Shown here: positions 15,519 through 22,393 of the stretch, in pieces | How positions within the stretch are numbered: position 1 is the stretch's first letter | Layout of the letters: each line of letters opens with the position of its first letter | Assembly: GCA_934339365.1 (NCBI GenBank) | Contig: CAKRHW010000013.1 | Coordinates: 1 to 54,245, forward strand | Direction of reading: 5' to 3' | DNA length: 54,245 nt | Origin: an uncultured Lachnospiraceae bacterium | Lineage (GTDB): Bacteria > Bacillota > Clostridia > Lachnospirales > Lachnospiraceae | The notes under the pieces: generated by a model | What the model saw: the letters and a program-made list of their open reading frames with translations, nothing else | The model's database searches: none | Told to the model about the DNA's origin: nothing | Translations under genes and position numbers: made by a program

Positions 15519-16394
15519 ATGATGCAGAAGTTAGGAAGGAATGATAAGTGCTGGTGCGGAAGTGGACAGAAATATAAGCACTGCCACGAAGCATTTGACG
15601 AGAAGTTACAAAGACTTGGAAGAGAAGGATATATAATTCCTTCAAGAGATATGATTAAGAACAAGGAACAGATAGAAGGAATCAAGGAAAGTGCCAAAAT
15701 CAATATTGCAGTATTAGATTATGTTGCAGAAAAGATTGAAGCGGGAATGTCTACGGAAGAGATTGATCAGTTAGTAGATTATAAGACCAGAGAACTTGGC
15801 GGAATTCCGGCACCATTAGGTTATGAAGGATTTCCAAAGAGTGTATGTACCTCAATTAATAATGAGGTTTGTCATGGAATCCCTTCGAATGATATCATCT
15901 TAAAAGATGGAGATATTATCAATGTAGATGTTTCAACGATTTATAATGGATATTTTTCAGATTCCTCTCGCATGTTTTGTATTGGCGAAGTTTCGGCAGA
16001 AGCAAAGAAGCTTGTTGATGTGTGCAAAGAGAGCATAGAAGAAGGACTAAAAGAAGTAAAGCCATGGGGTCTTCTTGGTGATATGGGTGCAGCAGTTCAT
16101 AAGAAAGTATTAGAGAATGGATATTCTGTTGTTCGTGAAATCGGTGGACATGGAGTCGGAATTGAATTCCATGAAGATCCATTTGTAAGTTATGTAACGG
16201 AGCCGGGAACCGGAATGGTTATGGCACCTGGAATGATGTTTACAATTGAACCGATGATCAATCAGGGAGCAGATGGTATCTATCAGGACGAGAAGAATGG
16301 CTGGACGATTTATACCGAAGACGGCAGTTTATCTGCACAATGGGAAGTACAAGTATTAGTAACAGATGAGGGATACGAGATTATTTCATATTAA
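15519..16394 (+). CDS. map: Methionine aminopeptidase type I with N-terminal SEC-C motif
   Basis: Removes the initiator methionine from nascent proteins. The 291-residue protein begins with a SEC-C zinc motif (GRNDKCWCGSGQKYKHCH, about residues 6-23), the zinc tail also found at the end of SecA. Here it may tether the enzyme to ribosomes or to a protein partner. The pita-bread catalytic domain carries the expected ligands: Asp in INVDVSTIY, Asp in YFSDSSRMF, His in GGHGVGIEFHEDP, Glu in FTIEPMI and Glu in WEVQVLVT. AAGGAAG lies upstream; ATG 15519 and ATG 15522 are both possible starts. The next gene starts 55 bases downstream with no terminator between, so read-through is likely. Confidence 0.95.
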   Translation: MMQKLGRNDKCWCGSGQKYKHCHEAFDEKLQRLGREGYIIPSRDMIKNKEQIEGIKESAKINIAVLDYVAEKIEAGMSTEEIDQLVDYKTRELGGIPAPLGYEGFPKSVCTSINNEVCHGIPSNDIILKDGDIINVDVSTIYNGYFSDSSRMFCIGEVSAEAKKLVDVCKESIEEGLKEVKPWGLLGDMGAAVHKKVLENGYSVVREIGGHGVGIEFHEDPFVSYVTEPGTGMVMAPGMMFTIEPMINQGADGIYQDEKNGWTIYTEDGSLSAQWEVQVLVTDEGYEIISY

Positions 16395-16449
16395 GGTTTG
16401 TACAAATCAGACCGGTATCGGCGAAAAAGAAAGATTGGAGATTAGTAGA

Positions 16450-17622
16450 ATGAGAAAGAAAAGACTTGCAGTGACAATTATGTGTGCAGCTTTAGGAATC
16501 AGTATGATTTCAGGTTGTGGAAAGAGTTCTGATAAGGACAAGAAATCAAAAGAAACAACAAAAGAAGCGACAACAACAGCAGACGCTAAAAGTGCAACAC
16601 AAGAGACAACAACAGATCCAGTTCCGGTTGAAAAAGTAAGTAAGTTAAAGAACTTAGCAGATTACAAGGGACTTGAAGTGGAAAAGTCAACAGCAGAGAT
16701 TACAGATGATAAGTTAAAACAGCAGTTAGAGTATTTTAAGGATACTTATCCAGAGAAGAAGACAGAAGGTACGGTAAAGAATGGAGATACCGTTAATATC
16801 GATTTTGTTGGAAAGAAAGATGGAAAAGAATTCAGTGGAGGAACTGCGACAGGACAGGATTTAACAATTGGTTCGAATACTTACATTGAAGGATTTGAAT
16901 CAGGACTGATTGGTAAGAAGGTTGGAGAAAAGGTTACATTGAATCTGACATTCCCAACTTCATACCAGAATACAGAACTTGCCGGAAAAGATGTAACATT
17001 TGATGTAACAATCAATTACATTAAGAATACCAATTTTGATATTGATAAGGAGTTCATTGAGACTAATTTTGCATATTCTAGAACAGATAATGTGAAAGAT
17101 TTCGATGCCTGGGTGAAGAAGAAGATGAAGTTTAATGCGATTTATCAGGCAATCTGGTCGAATTATCTTTCAAGCTGTACGATGGAAAGCTATGGAGAAG
17201 ATGAATTAAAAGATGCTAAGACAACAGTTGCAGAGCAGATTGAAAATAATATCAAGAATTCTTATGGTATGACAGTCGATCAGTTCAAGGAACAGAACAG
17301 TATGTCAGATGATGATTATACACAGGAAGTAGAAGCAAGTGCTAAGAACACAATTAAGATGAAGCTTGTTGTAGAAGCAATTGCTGCAAAAGAAAACATC
17401 GAAATCTCTGATCAGGAATATCAGGATTACTTGGAAGATGGAGCAAACCAGACAAAGACAACTGTAGAAAAATACGAAGAACAGTACGGAAAAGACAATA
17501 TTAAGCAGCAGGTATTAAGCCAGAAAGTATTAGAATTTGTTTGCGATAATGTTAAGATTGTACCAGATGCAACAACAGCAGCTACGGAAGCAGCAACAAC
17601 AGAAGCAGCAACGACAAAGTAG
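16450..17622 (+). CDS. Trigger-factor-like lipoprotein with FKBP prolyl isomerase domain
   Basis: A 390-residue lipoprotein; the signal peptide ends in MISGC. After a Thr/Lys-rich tether (about 25-60) comes a trigger-factor-type arrangement without the ribosome-binding domain. An FKBP fold (about 105-195; GDTVNIDFVGKKDGKEFSGG, then a GFESGLIGKKVGEK loop) is followed by a helical C-terminal domain (about 200-365) and a Thr/Ala-rich tail. It probably folds exported proteins at the outer face of the membrane, as PrsA does with a different isomerase fold. The frame is open from 16366, but GGAG at 16437-16440 and the lipoprotein signal select ATG 16450. A paralog lacking the FKBP domain lies at 18930. 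Confidence 0.85.
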   Translation: MRKKRLAVTIMCAALGISMISGCGKSSDKDKKSKETTKEATTTADAKSATQETTTDPVPVEKVSKLKNLADYKGLEVEKSTAEITDDKLKQQLEYFKDTYPEKKTEGTVKNGDTVNIDFVGKKDGKEFSGGTATGQDLTIGSNTYIEGFESGLIGKKVGEKVTLNLTFPTSYQNTELAGKDVTFDVTINYIKNTNFDIDKEFIETNFAYSRTDNVKDFDAWVKKKMKFNAIYQAIWSNYLSSCTMESYGEDELKDAKTTVAEQIENNIKNSYGMTVDQFKEQNSMSDDDYTQEVEASAKNTIKMKLVVEAIAAKENIEISDQEYQDYLEDGANQTKTTVEKYEEQYGKDNIKQQVLSQKVLEFVCDNVKIVPDATTAATEAATTEAATTK

Positions 17623-17641
17623 TTTTTTCAATGAGAACAGG

Positions 17642-17674
17642 AAAATAGGACAGGTTTTTTGCCTGTCCTATTTT
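17642..17674 (+). terminator. Strong hairpin terminator after the FKBP lipoprotein
   Basis: AAAATAGGACAGG (17642-17654) pairs perfectly with CCTGTCCTATTTT (17662-17674) around TTTTTTG; the T-rich arm supplies the U-run. The dGTPase ribosome site begins only 13 bases further on. Confidence 0.7.
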
Positions 17675-17696
17675 GCAAGTGAAGGATGGTGGAATC

Positions 17697-18908
17697 TTGA
17701 AATATAATAAATTATCGCAGGAATTAGTGGAGAGAATTGAAAAGGACAGAGAACAGGGAGTCAAAAATCCATTTGCATTTCAGGATCAAAACATTATTCG
17801 CAGGAATTTAAACAGAGACAAGGCAAATTTGTGGCGGCCTGCATTTGTAAGAGACGTAGAAAAGATTATGCATAGCCCATATTACAATCGATATGCAGAT
17901 AAGACACAGGTATTTTCCTTTTATAAAAACGATGATATTACAAGAAGAGCGCTTCATGTGCAGTTTGTTTCGAGAATTGCGAGAAATATCGGGCGTCTTC
18001 TGAATTTAAATGAAGACCTGATTGAAGCTATTGCGTTAGGACATGACATTGGTCATACACCATTTGGTCATGCAGGAGAACGTATGTTAAGCAGATTGTA
18101 TCAGAAAAAAACAGGGAGATATTTTAATCACAACGTGCATAGCGTCAGGGTATTAGATGGAATCTTTGTAAGAAATATCAGTCTTCAGGTGCTTGATGGT
18201 ATCTTATGTCATAATGGAGAATTTGCCATGAAAGAGTACCGGCCGGGACGGTTAGATTCCTTTGAGGTATTTGATCAAAAAGTAGAAAGCTGTTATGTGG
18301 ATGAGAGCAATATTGAAACATTGATTCCATGTACGCTCGAAGGATGTGTGGTTAGAATTTCCGATATGATTGCTTATTTAGGAAAAGACAGACAGGACAG
18401 CCAGAAAGCAAATATATTAAAAGATGTCAGTGTTTTTACAAAAGGTGAGATCGGCGTTGAGAATGCAGAGATTGTAAATAACTTAGTCGTGAATATTGTA
18501 GAAAACAGCTATGGAAAAGATTATATTTACATGGATGATGAGTACTACAAAGCACTCAAACTTGCAAAGAGTGAGAATAATCAGTACATTTATCAGAATG
18601 ATTCGGTCAATACAGAATATGAACAATGTATTTATCCGATGTTTGAAGCGGTTTATGAGAAGTTATTAGATGATTTAGAACATGAAAGAAAAGAATCAGT
18701 TATTTTCAAACATCATATTGATTTTGTAAATCAGCAAAGAGGATATTATGATGCCGGAAAGTATTTTGAAGAGACAGAAAATAATCAGATTGTTGTGGAT
18801 TATATGGCAAGTATGACAGATGATTATTTTGTTGATTTGTATCAGTATTTATTTCCGGATGGAAAATATAAGATTCATTATGTGCCATATTTTAAAGAAG
18901 AGCAATAA
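17697..18908 (+). CDS. dgt: HD-domain deoxyguanosine triphosphohydrolase-like protein
   Basis: A 403-residue HD-superfamily hydrolase of the dGTPase type, which converts dNTPs to deoxynucleosides and triphosphate. The metal site is visible as the His in RALHVQFVSRIAR, the pair in GHDIGHTPFGHAGE, and the Asp in VVRISDMIAYLGKD. The start is uncertain. The frame opens at 17673 inside a terminator stem; TTG 17697 is preferred because GGTGG lies 4 bases upstream at 17688-17692. GTG 17679 is the alternative. It sits between two related lipoprotein genes. Preference for dGTP has not been shown for many homologs. Confidence 0.87.
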   Translation: MKYNKLSQELVERIEKDREQGVKNPFAFQDQNIIRRNLNRDKANLWRPAFVRDVEKIMHSPYYNRYADKTQVFSFYKNDDITRRALHVQFVSRIARNIGRLLNLNEDLIEAIALGHDIGHTPFGHAGERMLSRLYQKKTGRYFNHNVHSVRVLDGIFVRNISLQVLDGILCHNGEFAMKEYRPGRLDSFEVFDQKVESCYVDESNIETLIPCTLEGCVVRISDMIAYLGKDRQDSQKANILKDVSVFTKGEIGVENAEIVNNLVVNIVENSYGKDYIYMDDEYYKALKLAKSENNQYIYQNDSVNTEYEQCIYPMFEAVYEKLLDDLEHERKESVIFKHHIDFVNQQRGYYDAGKYFEETENNQIVVDYMASMTDDYFVDLYQYLFPDGKYKIHYVPYFKEEQ

Positions 18909-18929
18909 AGAGTTACGAGAGGAGAAGAC

Positions 18930-19742
18930 ATGAGAAAAAGATGGATTGCAGCGATTTTGACACTTGGGTTAGTGTCACAGCTGTTTACAGGATGTGCCTG
19001 TTCAAAAAAGAAAGAAGGGCTGGAAAAATTAGGAGAATATAAAGGGCTTCAGGTTTATAAATCAAAGACGGAAGTCTCAGATGATAAGATCAACCAGTAT
19101 TTAGATACTGCAGCATCGAATCACAAGAGTGGAGATACCACTCCGGAAGTGAACGATGAATTTGTTCAGAAATATTTCCCTTATGCGGGTTCGACGGTCC
19201 AGGATTTAAAGGATTATTACAAAAAGAAACTTAAAATGCAGCAGATTATAGCTGAGGTATGGCCGAAAGTTATCCAAAATAGTGAAGTTGCCTCTTATAA
19301 TAAAGAAGAATTAAATGATTTAGAGACAAAGATGGTTGATTATTATGAAAGTATTTATTATCAGGAATATCAGACAGATTTGAACAGTTATTTAGAGTCT
19401 GTGAGCAAAAAACGTTCCGACTGGGATAAGGACTTAGACGAAAGTGCAAAGGACAGTCTGAAAGCTAAAATGGTAGTAGAGGCCATCGCAGAGAAAGAAG
19501 GAATCAAAGTTACAGACGAAGAATACGAGAAACAGGCTGATATTTTAGCGAAAGAAAATGGCTATTCAGATGTGAAACAGTTAGAATCATCAAATAATGG
19601 AAAAGATAATGTGAAATATAATATATTATCAGAGAAGGTTTATCAGATGATTACGGACAATGTAAAGGTTGTGGATGACCCGGCAACTTCAGAGACGGTA
19701 TCTGAAACAACAGCATCGGTTGAGGCAGCCACAGAGCCATAA
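18930..19742 (+). CDS. Trigger-factor-like lipoprotein without isomerase domain
   Basis: A 270-residue lipoprotein (lipobox LFTGC). It is a clear paralog of the protein at 16450: LGEYKGLQVYKSKTEVSDDK matches LADYKGLEVEKSTAEITDDK there, and the helical C-terminal domain aligns through the conserved MVVEAIAEKEGI and LSEKVYQMITDNVKVV segments. The roughly 90-residue FKBP domain is missing cleanly between these parts, so the protein keeps only the chaperone arms. The tail is again rich in Thr, Glu and Ala. GAGAGGAG precedes the ATG, 21 bases after the dGTPase stop, so the two are probably co-transcribed. Function is inferred: an extracytoplasmic holdase or assembly factor. Confidence 0.75.
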   Translation: MRKRWIAAILTLGLVSQLFTGCACSKKKEGLEKLGEYKGLQVYKSKTEVSDDKINQYLDTAASNHKSGDTTPEVNDEFVQKYFPYAGSTVQDLKDYYKKKLKMQQIIAEVWPKVIQNSEVASYNKEELNDLETKMVDYYESIYYQEYQTDLNSYLESVSKKRSDWDKDLDESAKDSLKAKMVVEAIAEKEGIKVTDEEYEKQADILAKENGYSDVKQLESSNNGKDNVKYNILSEKVYQMITDNVKVVDDPATSETVSETTASVEAATEP

Positions 19743-19797
19743 AATTGTCGAAAGATAAATAAAAGATAAATTATTTTAAAAAAATTGGAATAAACAC

Positions 19798-19826
19798 TTG
19801 AAAAAAAGAAAGACAACGATTATAAT
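19798..19826 (+). promoter_or_regulatory. Strong sigma-A promoter of a candidate small RNA
   Basis: TTGAAA (19798-19803), 17-base spacer, TATAAT (19821-19826). It is better than most gene promoters here, yet no start codon with a ribosome site follows before the terminator at 19922. Confidence 0.7.
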
Positions 19827-19832
19827 AGGTTC

Positions 19833-19953
19833 TGTTAGTTTTTTTATATATTTTTTTCATACTATATTCTCCTCGTTTTACTCCTTTCTAACGAAGAGAT
19901 ACATACTATTTTTTAATTAGGAAAAAGAATGCACTGCAGGGCATTCTTTTTTT
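19833..19953 (+). ncRNA. Candidate CU-rich small regulatory RNA
   Basis: About 120 bases run from the predicted start point to an intrinsic terminator. GTTAG (19834-19838) can pair with CTAAC (19888-19892), leaving a large U-rich loop that contains TTCTCCTC (19867-19874) and CTCCTTTC (19881-19888). Both words are complementary to Shine-Dalgarno sites of the GAGGAGAA and GAAAGGAG types used in this genome. No open reading frame of note is present. It does not resemble 6S, tmRNA, RNase P or SRP RNA. The alternative is an unusual terminator region for the upstream lipoprotein gene. Confidence 0.5.
19922..19953 (+). terminator. Intrinsic terminator of the candidate small RNA
   Basis: AAAAAGAATGC (19922-19932) pairs perfectly with GCATTCTTTTT (19941-19951) around an 8-base loop, and the U-run continues for two more bases. 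Confidence 0.85.
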
Positions 19954-20033
19954 GTGTTAGGGAAAAGTTCAGATTCTTGTCTGAATGCACAAAATGTAAG
20001 ATATATCCTTATTAAATCGTAGAAGTATTAAAG

Positions 20034-20049
20034 CAGAACATTTGTTCTG
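20034..20049. promoter_or_regulatory. LexA-like SOS box 1
   Basis: CAGAACATTTGTTCTG: the GAAC-N4-GTTC core of Gram-positive LexA (DinR) boxes, with arms perfect for 6 bases. It ends 7 bases before the -35 of the repair-cassette promoter. Confidence 0.7.
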
Positions 20050-20056
20050 AAACAAC

Positions 20057-20085
20057 TTGAAAAAATCGAACATATGTGCTATTCT
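20057..20085 (+). promoter_or_regulatory. Promoter of the DNA-repair cassette
   Basis: TTGAAA (20057-20062), 17-base spacer, TATTCT (20080-20085). A second LexA-like box occupies most of the spacer, so repressor binding would block the polymerase. Confidence 0.65.
20067..20080. promoter_or_regulatory. LexA-like SOS box 2 (within the promoter spacer)
   Basis: CGAACATATGTGCT: the left half and centre match the Bacillus-type consensus CGAACatatGTTCG, while the right half is imperfect. It lies between -35 and -10. Confidence 0.6.
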
Positions 20086-20140
20086 TAAAACAGAACAAAA
20101 TGGAAATGCATAAATACAAAGGTTATGTGTGGTGAAAATC

Positions 20141-21568
20141 ATGTTAGAGAAGAAGCAAAAAGAATCAGGAATAACAATAACAGGGATAGCAGGTGCAACA
20201 ACAGGAATGTATCTGCAGGATGGCGAGTTCTCGTTAGAAGAGAAGCTTAAAATTCTTACAGATGCAGCGAAGTATGATGTAGCCTGTACTTCAAGTGGTG
20301 TGGACAGGAAGGGGGATGAAAATCATTTAGGAAGTGCAGTGCAGAGTGGAATTTGTCATGCATTTTCAAGTGATGGACGTTGTATTTCTTTATTAAAGAT
20401 TTTAATGACGAACGAATGTATTTTCGATTGCAGGTATTGTGTGAATCGGAGAAGTAATGATGTAGTAAGGGCAACCTTTACTCCGGAAGAAGTATGTCGT
20501 CTTACCATTGAATTTTATCGGAGAAATTATATTGAAGGACTCTTTTTAAGTTCCGGCATTATTAAAAGTCCTGCCTATACGATGGAACAGATTTACCAGG
20601 TTGTATATTTGCTGCGTCATCAATATCATTTTCAAGGTTATATTCATGTAAAAGGAATTCCCGGTGCCAGTGCGGAACTGATTGAGAAAACCGGTTTTTT
20701 AGCAGACCGAATGAGTGTGAATATAGAACTCCAGACAGGAGATGGGTTAAGGAAGCTGGCACCGAATAAGAAGCGCAAGGCGATTTTACAGCCCATGAGA
20801 CAGATTCAGAGAACCAGACAGGTGAATCACAATGATCTGATGGTATATCATCATGCCCCGAAGTTTGTTCCGGCAGGCCAGTCGACACAGATGATTGTTG
20901 GAGCGACGAAAGAAACAGATTACCAGATTGTGAATGTAGCGGAGGCATTGTATCAGAATTATGAGTTAAAGAGGGTCTTTTATTCTGCATATATTGATGT
21001 GAATCAGCAGAGAATACAAGAGAATGAGAGCAGAATGGAGGGGATTTACGGGGAATGGAAGAAAGAACTGCGGCTTCCTGCTGCCATAGGCGGTGGGCCA
21101 CCATTGTTGCGGGAGCATCGTCTGTATCAGGCAGACTGGCTTATGAGATATTATGGATTTCAGGCGAAGGAGTTATTATCGGAAGAGCGGCCTAATTTTA
21201 ATGTATTGTTAGATCCAAAGTGTGAATGGGCACTTCGGCATTTGGAATTTTTTCCGGTCGAAGTGAATCGGGCAGATTATCTGATGTTGCTTCGGGTTCC
21301 GGGAATTGGCGTAAAAAGTGCAAAGAGAATCATTGCAGCAAGGCAGTATGCGAAACTGGACTTTTCGAATCTTAAGAAAATGGGAGTTGTTTTAAAACGG
21401 GCACTTTATTTTATTACTTGTCAGGGGAAGATGATGTATCACACGAAGCTAGAGGAAGATTATATTACGAATCATTTAATCTATAATGAGAGACCAGAAC
21501 AGATGCAGACGAACGAGACAATGACATTTCGCCAGCTGTCGCTTTTTGATACCGGTAGGCTAGAATAA
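20141..21568 (+). CDS. DNA modification/repair radical SAM protein with helix-hairpin-helix (TIGR03916 type)
   Basis: A 475-residue radical SAM enzyme of the family annotated as a putative DNA modification/repair protein linked to uracil-DNA glycosylases. The cluster motif is C93-x3-C97-x2-C100 within NECIFDCRYCVNRR. Other family-like segments are EEKLKILTDAAKYDVACTSS near the start and VGATKETD in the middle. A helix-hairpin-helix (LRVPGIGVKSAKRIIAAR) near residues 380-400 argues for DNA contact. The start is ambiguous: GTG 20129 has AAAGG and ATG 20141 has GGTG, each 6 bases upstream; I chose ATG. It leads a three-gene run behind a promoter with two LexA-like boxes. The substrate and reaction are unknown. 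Confidence 0.88.
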   Translation: MLEKKQKESGITITGIAGATTGMYLQDGEFSLEEKLKILTDAAKYDVACTSSGVDRKGDENHLGSAVQSGICHAFSSDGRCISLLKILMTNECIFDCRYCVNRRSNDVVRATFTPEEVCRLTIEFYRRNYIEGLFLSSGIIKSPAYTMEQIYQVVYLLRHQYHFQGYIHVKGIPGASAELIEKTGFLADRMSVNIELQTGDGLRKLAPNKKRKAILQPMRQIQRTRQVNHNDLMVYHHAPKFVPAGQSTQMIVGATKETDYQIVNVAEALYQNYELKRVFYSAYIDVNQQRIQENESRMEGIYGEWKKELRLPAAIGGGPPLLREHRLYQADWLMRYYGFQAKELLSEERPNFNVLLDPKCEWALRHLEFFPVEVNRADYLMLLRVPGIGVKSAKRIIAARQYAKLDFSNLKKMGVVLKRALYFITCQGKMMYHTKLEEDYITNHLIYNERPEQMQTNETMTFRQLSLFDTGRLE

Positions 21569-21618
21569 AAGAAGCAGTTGTATTTCCTATGTTGTATGTT
21601 TTAGAAAAGGAGGGAAGG

Positions 21619-22386
21619 ATGAAGACAGTTTTTATCTGCAAGGATGATTTTGAGAATATGATGAGTGCAGTATATGATGGATGGGTTCGGATGTTAGAAG
21701 GAGCAGAAGTTGAAATTATAACAGGAGAGGTGTTTGACCGTAATTTTTTCTGTGAATATGTAGAAGTTACTACGGATTATGAAAAGGCCAGACGGGTTGT
21801 TCGGAGTATTCGGCAGAAGATATCAGAACAGGCATTTCAGGATATTTTCTATGCAGCCTGTCATTTTGATCCAATGCGTGTGAATGCGATTTTTCAATAC
21901 CTGCAGGTAGGATTTCGAATCGGTGGCAGAGTTGTACAGCGTCTGTCTGATTCAAGAGTTATGAGGATTATGGAATTAAGCCGTAAAGTCAAAAATGAAG
22001 CACATAATTATCTGGGGTTTGTAAGGCTTTCGGAGATACAGTTTAGCGGGAATGCGATTTTAATTGGATTTATAAAACCTAAGTGCAATATTTTATATCT
22101 GATAGGAGATCATTTTGAGCAGAGGTATCCATGTGAGAACTGGCTGATTTATGATGAACAAAGAAGCATGTGTGCGGTACATGAAAAGGGCGGAATATGG
22201 TATATCCGGACAGGAGTGGAAATTACAGAGGGGCAGAAGAAAGGATGGAATCAACGGGGAGAATATGAAAAACTTTGGAAAACATTTGTACAAAGTATTG
22301 CAATTTCGGGGAGAAAGAATTTAAAATGTCAACAGCAGCATTTACCAAAATGGTATCGTAGCAATATGACGGAGTGGAAGAAATAG
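21619..22386 (+). CDS. Radical SAM-linked DNA metabolism protein (TIGR03915/DUF4130 type)
   Basis: A 255-residue cytoplasmic protein of the family that almost always accompanies the preceding radical SAM protein. Recognised features are the N-terminal FICKDDFENMMSAVYDGW and the central block AHNYLGFVRLSE (around residues 130-145) followed by basic and aromatic residues. In other bacteria this domain is often fused to a uracil-DNA glycosylase; no glycosylase domain is present here or nearby, and none can be assigned. The frame is open from 21589, but AAGGAGG at 21607-21613 clearly sets ATG 21619. It lies 50 bases after the radical SAM stop and 7 bases before the helicase start, so it is co-transcribed. 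The biochemical role is unknown. Confidence 0.82.
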   Translation: MKTVFICKDDFENMMSAVYDGWVRMLEGAEVEIITGEVFDRNFFCEYVEVTTDYEKARRVVRSIRQKISEQAFQDIFYAACHFDPMRVNAIFQYLQVGFRIGGRVVQRLSDSRVMRIMELSRKVKNEAHNYLGFVRLSEIQFSGNAILIGFIKPKCNILYLIGDHFEQRYPCENWLIYDEQRSMCAVHEKGGIWYIRTGVEITEGQKKGWNQRGEYEKLWKTFVQSIAISGRKNLKCQQQHLPKWYRSNMTEWKK

Positions 22387-22393
22387 GAAAATC

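Larger units (their letters stand above)
19743..20128. other. Intergenic region holding a small-RNA unit and an SOS-type promoter
   Basis: About 390 bases without a protein gene. The first part carries a strong promoter and a terminator about 100 bases apart (candidate small RNA). The second part carries two LexA-like boxes and the promoter of the repair genes. Between them lies a weak TTCAGA/TCTGAA hairpin (19968-19985). Confidence 0.7.

Noticed and set aside
15113..15703. 196-codon minus-strand frame across the pyk-map gap
   Set aside because: It runs antisense to pyk and map, has no ribosome site or family features, and lies across a promoter and terminator on the plus strand.
20562..21104. 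180-codon minus-strand frame inside the radical SAM gene
   Set aside because: Composition is that of an antisense shadow, and the plus strand carries recognised catalytic motifs.
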